A DNA stretch of 21,715 nucleotides from SIG607 sp045533195. GTDB taxonomy: Bacteria > Bacillota > Clostridia > Oscillospirales > Acutalibacteraceae. Below, piece after piece: positions 7,701 through 15,122 of this stretch (positions are counted from its first letter, which is position 1; the number at the start of each line of letters is the position of its first letter). The notes under the pieces are model-generated. The model searched no databases, was not told where the DNA came from, and was given only the letters and a program-made list of their open reading frames with translations. Made by a program: the position numbers and the translations under genes. The DNA lies in the NCBI GenBank assembly GCA_045533195.1, contig JAZSHI010000003.1:1-21715 (forward strand), written 5' to 3'.

Positions 7701-9050
7701 AAAATAGTGGAATGAATACGTACACTCCTCGGGCTCGCTCATTTCACCGCAGGCACAAAGCATATAATGATTTCCTGCTACATCGGATTCATAATAATCC
7801 TCACCGAAATCGTGTGTATGGGCTCTAGTGGATGTTTTTACATATTTTTTTGTTGTTACATCGTCTGTGTATTCGCTGTAATCTATACCATCATCACTAT
7901 GAAGAGTTATAATCTCATTGTCTCCAACAAAGCCACGAGTGGTTACATATTGGGGCATTCCCATAATTGCGTATCGCTCACCGTAAATTGAAACATTATC
8001 ACTGTTAAAATCAACAGATAATGTACTATCGTTTAACGATAAGCCGTAACCATCATTAGATCTTATATAAGCATTGTTAATATTGTCAAAGATAATGTTA
8101 CCGCTACATACTGTTAATGCGATTGAAAAAGAATTTATAGTTACGTCCGTGCCATCAACAAAAGATGCTCCGCCATTATTGATGCCTATACCTGCACCTG
8201 ATGAATCAACTGAAAGTGTGCTATTTTCAACATAAAGTCCATAATAACCATTTTCAAGAATACCTTCATCCACGTATGACTGAATCGCAACACCATAGCT
8301 ATGAACAAAAAGTCGTGAATTAAATATGTTAATTTCACGAGCCGTTATGATGCCCTCGCCCTGTTGAACATCAACGGATACGTCTGCACCCTCGTAAAAA
8401 CCAAGAAAAGGTGCTGTTTCAAATGATACAGAACCACCTACATATCCATCCTTTGTTAAATTCACAAGACCGTGTGATGAAACATTGGATGAATTGTTGG
8501 ATAAATTCAACTTATTGTCTTCATTCTCGCCATAAAAGATTGTGTTGCAACCACGAACCAACATAGCGCTTGTTTCGTAACCTTCACCACAAGATACACT
8601 GATCATGTTTGAACCCTTGATATATATATCAAGATTTGACAATTCATCACCGGAATTATAAATAGCTAAACCGCCATGAATAGCGTTGTTATAATTAATA
8701 CCATTTACTGTACCAGGCATTATTGGCATCTGAGCGTCGATATTGACATTATCAAGAACAAGTCTGACGTCGCTAGCACCAGCATCAAGAATAATTGCCA
8801 CACCGTATTGGGTGATACTTGATGTTTTTAAAACATATTCACCATTATCGGTTATTGTATATGCTTTAACCTTCTGATTTGTATTATTGATAATGGTGCT
8901 GTCTGCAACTTCTGTGCCGCTAAATTCAAGAGTGACACCCGATGAATCAACTGCCGCCTCAACGTGAAAGCCGGCCGCAGGAACAAGACCAGCAACCATC
9001 ACAACCGCAAGTAAAATACTGAGTATCTTTTTCGTTTTAGTGTTTTTCAT
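4779..9050 (-). CDS. Giant secreted His/Cys-module protein with beta-helix-like domain and dockerin pairs
   Basis: 1423 residues; ATG at 9050 follows GGGAGGT with eight bases of spacing. Residues 1-32 are a signal peptide (ending near VEA-AVD). Residues about 35-400 are Asn/Asp/Gly/Ser-rich with short repeated strands ('ENSTLSVDSSGAGIGINNGG'), suggesting a right-handed beta-helix. Residues about 410-1206 hold about 28 modules of the form W-x(n)-H-x(2,3)-C-x(1,2)-C-G-x(5,7)-H. Residues about 1217-1275 form a canonical type I dockerin pair (DANGDDVID, DLNGDGYLD). A second, atypical EF-hand pair follows (DFDLDGVAFTDDD, DLNFNGKIDEED, residues about 1294-1346). The tail (1367-1423) has a CTLC pair and ends in a GTKTF motif. 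No catalytic domain is visible. Likely cell-surface or scaffold-bound; zinc binding by the modules is inference. Its promoter carries the TTTTGCACTAAAGTACG element. Confidence 0.85.
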   Translation of the reverse strand: MKNTKTKKILSILLAVVMVAGLVPAAGFHVEAAVDSSGVTLEFSGTEVADSTIINNTNQKVKAYTITDNGEYVLKTSSITQYGVAIILDAGASDVRLVLDNVNIDAQMPIMPGTVNGINYNNAIHGGLAIYNSGDELSNLDIYIKGSNMISVSCGEGYETSAMLVRGCNTIFYGENEDNKLNLSNNSSNVSSHGLVNLTKDGYVGGSVSFETAPFLGFYEGADVSVDVQQGEGIITAREINIFNSRLFVHSYGVAIQSYVDEGILENGYYGLYVENSTLSVDSSGAGIGINNGGASFVDGTDVTINSFSIALTVCSGNIIFDNINNAYIRSNDGYGLSLNDSTLSVDFNSDNVSIYGERYAIMGMPQYVTTRGFVGDNEIITLHSDDGIDYSEYTDDVTTKKYVKTSTRAHTHDFGEDYYESDVAGNHYMLCACGEMSEPEECTYSFHYFESAPDIENDGVKVYFCDYCGGRKDVTVPAHDCNAYTNFQIDENGNHYGNCTYEGCERYIDEPHNLELLEELDENSHKHICAACGYYEAEDHLFVEFEFIDEDTHEAYCECGYTGVKPHEYFEFSGNNDGETHTGYCYCGAEITGEHSWSEWEETPNGHIRTCDVCGAEEHGAHQWDDWYGISMLQHQHECLVCHKFENVDHVWDNDWVNRGENGHSQDCLDCGWRITEDHEFAKCGDNGDGTHTGYCFCGAEVTGNHNWGDWVEAEDGSGTFHTCNDCYATEYCSHEWSEWYGISNLQHQHQCEICGTTKDSRHTWDDWTDNGTTHSHDCSGCGWRITEEHDYINIWDDENGTTHTAHCICGKGITSEHDWSPWIDTENGQHRRECNECGAEEIGEHNWGEWESINEESHQRFCLDCESAREEASHNLTDNWVDIGEEGHRLGCVDCEYGTVEPHEIHENIPSEDGKTHTGYCFCGAVITVPHTWGECIESEDGHTRLCTGCTYSVDEEHNLGEYSKDGVNHTAECVDCHAIVSEGHTYGDYEYIDNHTHERICSVCKYVESEKHRYHSIKGCTDNGDGTHTYECTRCSEKITVEHTLTYDKYNSEKHVITCGDCKLEIYEIHNWSEWELSIDGSRNRYCLDCGEQQSCYHENKTYTESDGQKHKVTCDNCGWCYSELHEYEEFISQGDGTHKSVCRCGYWFMEDHFYICEDNGDGTHTGTCGCGDVVTESHNYDFETVILREPTEGRPGSKREYCSCGAYKNSNFVSYYDANGDDVIDEMDYQLLINEILKDANEQSGTAEYDEIIKYDLNGDGYLDVLDAAIMALVVNGHKSIWEVQNTTRGDFDLDGVAFTDDDLVGMYHVLSNIDSSAPTLSTSQKFAADLNFNGKIDEEDCEILEQEYGGINATTCEENVKVYYRWGNNYTTCTATAMCTLCNKKVAVETVDSVLNDDGSYTATFKNSLLGTKTFKKQ

Positions 9051-9102
9051 TTCAATGTACCTCCCAAAGTTCAGAATACACTAACCCTATTCTTACAAAT
9101 GC

Positions 9103-9148
9103 ATTTTAAACCATTTGAAAAAAACACACATCGTACTTTAGTGCAAAA
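9103..9148 (-). promoter_or_regulatory. Activator-type promoter of the giant protein gene (shared 17-bp element)
   Basis: On the minus strand TTTTGCACTAAAGTACG (plus 9132-9148) is followed by a TAAAAT -10 box (plus 9103-9108). The imperfect dyad GCACTAAAGTAC is centred 30.5 bases upstream of the -10 box, about -42.5 from the start point. No good -35 hexamer is present. The identical element and spacing recur at 15019-15064. The -10 box is 52 bases upstream of the ATG. Confidence 0.65.
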
Positions 9149-9162
9149 AATGAAAATTTATC

Positions 9163-9195
9163 AAAAAAACAGCCGCCGCGGTGATTGCCGCGGCG
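9163..9195 (-). terminator. Rho-independent terminator after the lipoprotein gene
   Basis: A GC-only 8-bp stem, CGCCGCGG (9174-9181) with CCGCGGCG (9188-9195) and a six-base loop. On the minus strand it is followed by GCTG and seven T residues (plus 9163-9169). It ends transcription of the gene at 9231-10196 before the promoter of the giant protein gene. Confidence 0.9.
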
Positions 9196-9230
9196 ACGAA
9201 TATATGTATTTTTAAAAAAGTGAATATGGC

Positions 9231-10196
9231 TTATCCTATTACTATTGTTTCAAGAACACTCTGAGCATCCTCAAGTGTGCAGTTTCTTACTTCAATATCA
9301 GCTATTTTGCCTGTTGATGTAGCAATAAGAAGATAGTTGAGTGTATCATTAACAGCAAGATGCTGATAAGTGTTTGCACCGATTTTAAGCTCTGTGAATT
9401 CCTTAACGTCATAACCCGAAGAAGTAATGGACTTGCACTGTTCCATATCGGATGAAAGCTGAGTATCACTAATCGTGATTGTAACTACTGTACCGAGAGT
9501 TGCATTTTCAAGAACGATTGCATCATTGGGAGCACCTTCGCCCTTAACCCAACCATCGCAGGGTGTAATTGTAACGTAGCCCTTGGGTGTTTTTACAGGT
9601 TCGTTTTCAACAGTTTCGGTTGAAAGCTTGATGGACTGAAGAACAGTCTTTACGTCTTCACTTGCATAAAGTGCTGCATATTCTTCTTCTGAGCCTGAGC
9701 CATCGTTCTGCTCAATCTGAACCATAAAGAATTTTGTCTGACTTACGGGCATTACCATTGTAATAGCCTTATCAAATTTCTGTCTGACATAAGCATCTGT
9801 GCCATTAATCTTTATTTCTTCATAAAGCGGATCCAAATCAAACTGGCTGAAATAATCATAAACGTCATCATATGCTGAGGTGTTTATTTCACCAAATGCA
9901 AATGCGATGTAATAATCAGCGGCTTTGAGCGCACCGCATTTTTTGTGAATTTCCTGATAAAGGAACGAGTTACCCTGAGCCTCTTCAGTATATGTAAATG
10001 CATCGGGATACTGAAGATTTACTGTGGCGTCAGTGTCGTTGGTTAAGGTCAACTCGTTAAGTTCAACCGCGGGAGCTTCGGTACCGTCGGTATTTTCCAT
10101 ATTGTCGCCGTCAGTTTTTTGCCCGCAGGCTGCAAAGCAACCGATAACCATTACCAAAACGAGCACAATAGCACCAAATTTTAAATACTTTTTCAT
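9231..10196 (-). CDS. Putative lipoprotein of unknown function
   Basis: A 321-residue exported protein. The N-terminus is MKKYLKFG, a hydrophobic stretch, then VIGC (Cys20) and FAAC (Cys24); either could be the lipobox cysteine, with VIGC the better match. A Gly/Asp/Thr-rich linker follows. The rest looks like two similar halves, residues about 50-190 and 205-321; each seems to begin with a beta-rich segment ('LQYPDAFTY', 'ITPCDGWVKG') and end in an Asp/Glu-helix-'VLQSIKLS' or 'VLETIVIG' type motif. The pattern recalls small PsbP/LpqN-like beta-sandwich lipoproteins, but I cannot assign a family. AAAGGAG precedes the ATG. It lies 109 bases behind the YdjH-like gene without a strong terminator between, so read-through from that operon is likely. 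Confidence 0.75.
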   Translation of the reverse strand: MKKYLKFGAIVLVLVMVIGCFAACGQKTDGDNMENTDGTEAPAVELNELTLTNDTDATVNLQYPDAFTYTEEAQGNSFLYQEIHKKCGALKAADYYIAFAFGEINTSAYDDVYDYFSQFDLDPLYEEIKINGTDAYVRQKFDKAITMVMPVSQTKFFMVQIEQNDGSGSEEEYAALYASEDVKTVLQSIKLSTETVENEPVKTPKGYVTITPCDGWVKGEGAPNDAIVLENATLGTVVTITISDTQLSSDMEQCKSITSSGYDVKEFTELKIGANTYQHLAVNDTLNYLLIATSTGKIADIEVRNCTLEDAQSVLETIVIG

Positions 10197-10305
10197 TTTT
10201 GTTTCTCCTTTATAAATAATTTTTTATGTCCAGGGTTCATAGGTTTCGACTTGACGGACATCAACCGAAAACTCTTCTCCCGGATATACTGTTTACTGTC
10301 ACTTA

Positions 10306-11505
10306 TCAGAACCTTGCTCCTCCGCCACCGTGACTTCTGCCGGAAGAACTTGTATGGCTTGAGTTGTTTTCCTTTTTGGGTTTTGCAACTCTTGTAATAC
10401 TGGAAGTCACAAAGATATCTGAATTACCTGTGACTACCATTGAGCCTGCCTTCGCGTAAACCGAAGCATCGTTCTGAGGTCTTACGGAATTATTGGCTCT
10501 TGCCATAACTTTAGGAATTGCCATACCGCCGAGCATACCAACCACAATACTCAGAATAATCCATACAGGGCTTACCGAAAACTTATGGGATTTTTCCGCA
10601 ATCTGTATATATGTATTGAAGGCGCTTACATAATCTTCTGCCTTGAGGTCATCAACCATAGCATTTATAAAGTCATCAGCCTGATAATCGTCTTCGCCTG
10701 TTCCATGTGTGGTTATGTAAAGTTCTCTGTCACCTTCTGCACCGGGCTTGTAAAGAACAAGCATACCGTCATCATTTTCGCCGTAGCCATAGCCATTGTA
10801 ATCATAAAAATCATCGGCATAAACCTGAGCTGATTTTCCTTCAAGGTCATCAACAGTTAAAATTGCAATTTCAGACTCATATTCGTCTGCAAAGGCTTCA
10901 AGCTTATCATTAAAATTCTTTTCTTCTTCGTCTGTCAGAAGATCCGCCTTATCCACAACGAGAGAAAGTGTTCTTTCAACGGGGAGAAACTCGGTTTCAT
11001 CTTCGGAACTTTTATCAGCAAATGTAGGTTCATCATTCTGAGAAACCTTTCCCGCATTTTCGATGATAACCTCTGCTTCCTCATAATAAGCGTATATACC
11101 GTCATAATAGGTGTCTGTGTCGGCATACAATGCCCAGAGCCTGTCAATAACATCTTCCGTAAAGACATCTTCACCTTCACCTGCACAATACCAGGAATAA
11201 ACCTGCTCCGAAATATTATGTGCAATAATGACTCCATCATCAGAATCCGCAAAAGTCATATACATATCTTCACAGTATTGTGTTGTGGAACCGCTATCCG
11301 AAACATCTTTGGTTACTGCAAACATAATGCAGTAGCCATAGTTTTCTTCAATCATTGTGGCATAGCTTTCAAGATACTCCCATTCATCCTGTGAAAGAAG
11401 ATATTCAGGGTCTATAACATACATACCGGTTTCTGCTAAAGCACAAACCATCAAAGAGGCACTCATTAACAAAGCTAACAATAATGCTATAACTTTCTTT
11501 TTCAT
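10306..11505 (-). CDS. TPM-domain membrane protein, YdjH/YgcG-like
   Basis: A 399-residue protein from the ATG at 11505, eight bases after AGGAGG. A GTG nine bases upstream (11514) overlaps that ribosome site and is not a plausible start. Residues 1-24 are a signal peptide (ALA-ET). Two TPM-like regions follow: residues about 28-150 (degenerate) and about 175-300 (canonical, 'VDKADLLTDEEEKNFNDKL', 'AILTVDD', 'GYGENDDGMLVLY'). A transmembrane helix lies near residue 315, and the tail ends in the family hallmark SHGGGGARF. In B. subtilis, YdjH (TPM) works with YdjG and YdjI and recruits the SPFH protein to the membrane. Here the same partners lie upstream in one operon. A duplicated TPM region is longer than typical. 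Confidence 0.85.
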   Translation of the reverse strand: MKKKVIALLLALLMSASLMVCALAETGMYVIDPEYLLSQDEWEYLESYATMIEENYGYCIMFAVTKDVSDSGSTTQYCEDMYMTFADSDDGVIIAHNISEQVYSWYCAGEGEDVFTEDVIDRLWALYADTDTYYDGIYAYYEEAEVIIENAGKVSQNDEPTFADKSSEDETEFLPVERTLSLVVDKADLLTDEEEKNFNDKLEAFADEYESEIAILTVDDLEGKSAQVYADDFYDYNGYGYGENDDGMLVLYKPGAEGDRELYITTHGTGEDDYQADDFINAMVDDLKAEDYVSAFNTYIQIAEKSHKFSVSPVWIILSIVVGMLGGMAIPKVMARANNSVRPQNDASVYAKAGSMVVTGNSDIFVTSSITRVAKPKKENNSSHTSSSGRSHGGGGARF

Positions 11506-11518
11506 TTCATGCACCTCC

Positions 11519-12595
11519 TCAGAATAACGACAACAAACAAGCTATTCCGCAGAATACCGCGGAGAGCCCCAAACCGAGAAGCACGCCGATTTTTCTGACT
11601 GCTTTTTCATCCGTTGGTATATCCCCGACAAATTTACCGGTCTGCCCATTCATGGCAAAGGTGTATTTTTTTCCGTTCCACGACGTGTTAAGAAGCCATA
11701 CGGGATAAAGAGCATATTTATAAATACCGTTTGCAACATTCATATTTATTACTTTCGTTTCAACACTTGTATAATTCTGAACTGTCTGTTTGAAAGAATC
11801 TGCTGCACTCTGACGGATTCTTTCATTGGCTCTTCCCATACTGTTTTCAACTGTTACGTCATATTTATCGGCAAGATATCCCGCAAGATATGCCGTGTTA
11901 AAATCCACCGCATCCTGAATATTGAAAGGCTCAATTGATTCCATAAGGTCGTCTGCCATTTTTGTTGAACCGTCAACAGGAATGTTTTCAAAACCTACAG
12001 AACCTGCCCTGTAAACGTCGAAAATTGATGTTTCCGTATAAATGTAATTTCTGTCAGACCAGGATCTCACTTTTTGAGCACCGTATCGAACCTCTGCAAC
12101 TGCATCGCAGGAGAAAAGCCAATGGGGAACATAGACCCCCTTAATTTCATCAATATGATTTTCTTCCTTAAATGCCTTGGGCACAAACTTTTTCGAACCG
12201 ATATGTCGCTTCAAGGCTTCCTTGGCGGCTTTTTTATCGTACTTAAAAGGTATCACCAGATCAGGTCTTAAAGCACCTGAAAACTGACCTTTCATAACAA
12301 CGGGATTGTCACAATACGGGCAACTTGAAGCACCGGTTGTTTTATCGGCTATGATTTCACCGCCACAGGAATTACAAACATAAACAGACATACCGTCCGT
12401 TTCACCGTCATTCCAACCTGAGTTCGCTGAACTCCAATTTATTGAATCCACAACGTTTCCCATATCTGCGGAAGATTCTTCCGCAGGAATGTCAAATTCC
12501 GTATCACAGAACGGACATTTCAATTTCTGGGAATTCACATCAAACTCAACACCTGCACCGCAGTTGGGACATTTATGTTCTAAAACAGTTGACAA
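11519..12595 (-). CDS. TFIIB-like zinc-ribbon membrane protein, YdjG-like
   Basis: About 358 residues from a probable TTG start at 12595. The ATG at 12604 directly abuts the AAGGAG ribosome site with no spacing, whereas the TTG lies nine bases away and gives an N-terminus STVLEHKCPNCGAG typical of the family. Two zinc ribbons: CPNC/CPFC (residues 12-33 counted from the ATG) and CNSC/CPYC (about 73-96). A family core follows ('PDLVIPFKYDKKAAKEAL', 'GVYVPHWLF', 'YALYPVWLLNT'), then a C-terminal transmembrane helix (IGVLLGLGLSAVF). The family pairs with TPM and SPFH proteins in ydjFGHI-type loci. Its stop lies 13 bases before the TPM gene start and overlaps that gene's ribosome site region, so the two are probably coupled. 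Confidence 0.85.
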   Translation of the reverse strand: MSTVLEHKCPNCGAGVEFDVNSQKLKCPFCDTEFDIPAEESSADMGNVVDSINWSSANSGWNDGETDGMSVYVCNSCGGEIIADKTTGASSCPYCDNPVVMKGQFSGALRPDLVIPFKYDKKAAKEALKRHIGSKKFVPKAFKEENHIDEIKGVYVPHWLFSCDAVAEVRYGAQKVRSWSDRNYIYTETSIFDVYRAGSVGFENIPVDGSTKMADDLMESIEPFNIQDAVDFNTAYLAGYLADKYDVTVENSMGRANERIRQSAADSFKQTVQNYTSVETKVINMNVANGIYKYALYPVWLLNTSWNGKKYTFAMNGQTGKFVGDIPTDEKAVRKIGVLLGLGLSAVFCGIACLLSLF

Positions 12596-12630
12596 GGTTA
12601 TCATCTCCTTGTTTGGTTAATGTTTATTTG

Positions 12631-13503
12631 TTACGGTAATCTTGCTCCGCAATCAGTACAGAAATTACCCGTTCCCTTTAAAGGTGTGCCACATTCAGGA
12701 CAGAACAAAGCCGATGTCTGAGGTTGTGCGTTCGCAGGTGCGTAACCGTTATTGTTCTGAGGTTGTGCATTAACGGGAGCATAGCCCATATTCTGCTGCG
12801 CCTGTGCATTGGCGGCAACCTGATTCACAAATGCGTTGATTCCTGCCGCAAGATTACCCAATCCGGAAGGATTAATAGACCCGGAAAGAGGATTGTAACC
12901 ACTACCGAAACCGAAAATATTCATTATCTCGCTACCCATACGGTAATACTTGTTATATTCGAGAGAATTTCTATCCTTAACAAAACCTGAATTGAGACTT
13001 ACATCAAAATCATCAAAATAGGGGTTGTTGAGGGTGAATTTCAAAACAAAATGGTAACGGTATTCATATTTGGGCGGATTGTAGCTTACCTGATTACCTT
13101 CCCGGTCTCTTGTGTATATTTCATTCTGATCTTCATCAATATCAAGTCCGCAACCCGTAACCTGAGAAAATGGAATAATATCGGGATTTTCCTCAAACCA
13201 TTTCTCAGAACCTTGCGAATATGCCGAAACTACAAAAGTTTTATTATTGCCGTCAAAATAGAATTTTGTGTTTTCGCCTAAAACCATTGTGGGAGTGAAT
13301 GATCTCAATGCCACTGCGTTTTGTTCACGATACTGAAGATGTGCTCTTATATGCTCAACTGTGGAATGGCGTCTGTCATCACAGAAAGGAGAAAGCTTTT
13401 TAGCACAATCCTTACACATATTTCCGTCTTCGAGTTTTCTGTTGCCTAATAATCCGATTTTTTCACCGCAAAAATCACAATATTTTTTATCAAAAAGACC
13501 CAT
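12631..13503 (-). CDS. DUF4428 protein with C-terminal zinc ribbon
   Basis: 290 residues; ATG at 13503, seven bases after GGAGGT. Residues 8-40 are a DUF4428-type zinc finger (CDFC-x18-CKDC). Residues about 60-190 form a beta-rich domain ('NTKFYFDGNNKTFVVS', 'RYHFVLKFTLNNPYFDDFDVSL') that may be a PH-like fold. A low-complexity Asn/Gln/Ala linker follows with two copies of a 13-residue repeat (NNNGYAPANAQPQ type). A C-terminal ribbon (CPEC-x9-CTDC) ends the protein. No transmembrane segment. It sits between the SPFH gene and the YdjG-like gene, a position not occupied by such a gene in B. subtilis. It may be an adaptor of the complex; its biochemical function is unknown. Confidence 0.75.
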   Translation of the reverse strand: MGLFDKKYCDFCGEKIGLLGNRKLEDGNMCKDCAKKLSPFCDDRRHSTVEHIRAHLQYREQNAVALRSFTPTMVLGENTKFYFDGNNKTFVVSAYSQGSEKWFEENPDIIPFSQVTGCGLDIDEDQNEIYTRDREGNQVSYNPPKYEYRYHFVLKFTLNNPYFDDFDVSLNSGFVKDRNSLEYNKYYRMGSEIMNIFGFGSGYNPLSGSINPSGLGNLAAGINAFVNQVAANAQAQQNMGYAPVNAQPQNNNGYAPANAQPQTSALFCPECGTPLKGTGNFCTDCGARLP

Positions 13504-13525
13504 AACATTTACCTCCGAATATTAA

Positions 13526-14938
13526 TTATTGAGCGTCATTTGCATCAAAAACATCGCCACATTCAGGACAGAATTTTGGTGGGTTTTTGGGCTCTTCAGG
13601 TTTCCAACCACATTTATCACACTGATAAAGAGGTGCACCTGCAGGTTTCTTGCTGCCACAATTCTGGCAGAATTTTCCTTTGTTTACTACACCGCAGGAA
13701 CAAATCCATCCGTCTACAGTCGGCTTGGGCGAGCCACATTCGGGGCAGAATTTCCCGTTTGCCGTTGCACCGCAAGAGCATTGCCAACCACCGGAAGAGG
13801 GCTGAGGAGCAGGTTTCTTTCCACCACAGTTGGGGCAGAAATTGCCACTCACAGCATTTCCGCAGGAGCATTGCCAACTATCGGAGACAGGTGCAGCAGG
13901 AGCGGGTTGGTCCTGTTGTTGGGCTTGTTGCTGTATACCGGCCTGATACATCTGAGCAGGATTGAAGCCCCCGCCCATATTCATAGCCATACCCATACCC
14001 ATAAAGCCATTCATAGAACCATTAGGATTACTTGCGGCAGCTTCCATAGCACTTGCCTGAGCATCTGCCATACGACCTGCCATCATAAACGGGTCGGAGC
14101 CCATTTCAACAGCATCCTCCATAGACTTAATCTTTCGTAGGTCTTCCTCAGTAAGTGTAATCGGGTTAAGGGCAATAGACTCAACAGAAATACCTCTGCG
14201 ATCTGTCCACTCAAGTCTGAGAGCTTTGTTAAGAGCATCTTTTAGTTCAACGGTGTGTGCAGGAATTTGCGAAGGGCGAAGCTCTAATTCCGAAAGCATT
14301 GCAAATGCAGGCTGTAAAGCAGAAATGAATTCTGTTTTAAGCTGAGAATCGATCTGCTCTCGTCTGTATTCATTTGCAATATTTCCCGCTATCTTTGTAT
14401 AGAAAAGAAGCGGATCGGTGATTATGTAAGAATATACACCGTTACATCTCACTTCAACTGTACGACGACGTTTGTTGTATACTACGTCAAACATAAAAGG
14501 ATTGGGAGTACCAAACTTGTTATCCATAATCTCTTTTGTGTTGATGTAGTAAACTCTCTGATCCTTACCTGTATCGCCACCGTAAGTAAAACGTTTACCT
14601 ACTGTCTTGAAAGTTTCCTTGATAGAATCACCCAGCTTACCCGAAAAAATGCTGGGCTCTGTTGAAGAATCATATGTAAATTCGCCCGGTTCTGCGCAAA
14701 CCTCAACAACTTTTCCTTGTTCAACAATAATCATACATTGTCCGTCAGCAACGGCAATTCCCGAACCGTTGGAAATAAGATTATCACTACCTTTGGTATT
14801 GGATGAGCGACCACCTACGCGCTTTTGACCTTTCACCACCAGAACATCGTTTTCTAAAGAATCGCAATAGAAAAACTCCTTCCACTGATCAGCCAAAACG
14901 CCACCGAGAGCACCAACACCGGCTTTAATAAGTCCCAT
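13526..14938 (-). CDS. SPFH-domain protein, YdjI-like, with four C-terminal zinc ribbons
   Basis: 470 residues; ATG at 14938 follows AAAGGAG. Residues about 10-290 match the SPFH/YdjI ('virion core protein-like') family: 'WKEFFYCDSLENDVLVVKGQ', 'IIVEQGKVVEV', 'PGEFTYD' and the alpha-helical 'IKSMEDAVEMGSDPF' end. Residues about 290-355 are a Met/Gln/Ala-rich linker. Residues about 355-470 carry four ribbons: three near-identical CxC-x8,9-CxxC units ('WQCSCGNAVSGNFCPNCG', 'WQCSCGATANGKFCPECG', 'WICSCGVVNKGKFCQNCG') and one CDKC/CPEC. YdjI of B. subtilis is shorter (about 320 residues). First gene of a four-gene operon under the TTTTGCACTAAAGTACG promoter. Likely forms membrane-associated oligomers; its cargo is unknown. 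Confidence 0.88.
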   Translation of the reverse strand: MGLIKAGVGALGGVLADQWKEFFYCDSLENDVLVVKGQKRVGGRSSNTKGSDNLISNGSGIAVADGQCMIIVEQGKVVEVCAEPGEFTYDSSTEPSIFSGKLGDSIKETFKTVGKRFTYGGDTGKDQRVYYINTKEIMDNKFGTPNPFMFDVVYNKRRRTVEVRCNGVYSYIITDPLLFYTKIAGNIANEYRREQIDSQLKTEFISALQPAFAMLSELELRPSQIPAHTVELKDALNKALRLEWTDRRGISVESIALNPITLTEEDLRKIKSMEDAVEMGSDPFMMAGRMADAQASAMEAAASNPNGSMNGFMGMGMAMNMGGGFNPAQMYQAGIQQQAQQQDQPAPAAPVSDSWQCSCGNAVSGNFCPNCGGKKPAPQPSSGGWQCSCGATANGKFCPECGSPKPTVDGWICSCGVVNKGKFCQNCGSKKPAGAPLYQCDKCGWKPEEPKNPPKFCPECGDVFDANDAQ

Positions 14939-15018
14939 ATCACATTTCTCCTTTCAATAATAACAGTTCCCAATACACTTTTATGAGAGTTACTACAATA
15001 AATAGTTCTCCTAAATGA

Positions 15019-15064
15019 ATTTTAACAAATAATTTAAAGTATCACACCGTACTTTAGTGCAAAA
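15019..15064 (-). promoter_or_regulatory. Activator-type promoter of the SPFH operon (shared 17-bp element)
   Basis: TTTTGCACTAAAGTACG on the minus strand (plus 15048-15064), followed by TAAAAT (plus 15019-15024) at exactly the same spacing as in the 9103-9148 promoter. The bases after the -10 box are also alike (TTAAAATTCATTT versus TTAAAATGCATTT). No convincing -35. The -10 box lies 80 bases upstream of the ATG. It lies directly behind the response-regulator terminator. Confidence 0.65.
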
Positions 15065-15069
15065 CAAAT

Positions 15070-15106
15070 AAAAAAATCCACAATAAAGAAACTTCTTTAT
15101 TGTGGA
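15070..15106 (-). terminator. Terminator of the response-regulator operon
   Basis: A 14-bp perfect stem, TCCACAATAAAGAA (15077-15090) with its complement at 15093-15106, two-base loop, followed on the minus strand by seven T residues (plus 15070-15076). It separates the signalling operon from the SPFH promoter. Confidence 0.9.
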
Positions 15107-15122
15107 AATTCTATAGTAATAT

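Noticed and set aside
5430..7820. CRISPR array or DNA satellite in the periodic region
   Set aside because: Periodicity is at protein level (codon-divergent modules in one long frame), without identical DNA repeats or unique spacers.
10226..10261. Hairpin ATGTCC/GGACAT between the TPM and lipoprotein genes as terminator
   Set aside because: A six-base stem with a 24-base loop and no T-run; too weak to call.
13529..14140. A 203-codon open frame on the plus strand inside the SPFH gene
   Set aside because: It is the antisense of the repetitive Cys/Gly codons of the zinc ribbons, has no ribosome site and overlaps a well supported gene completely.
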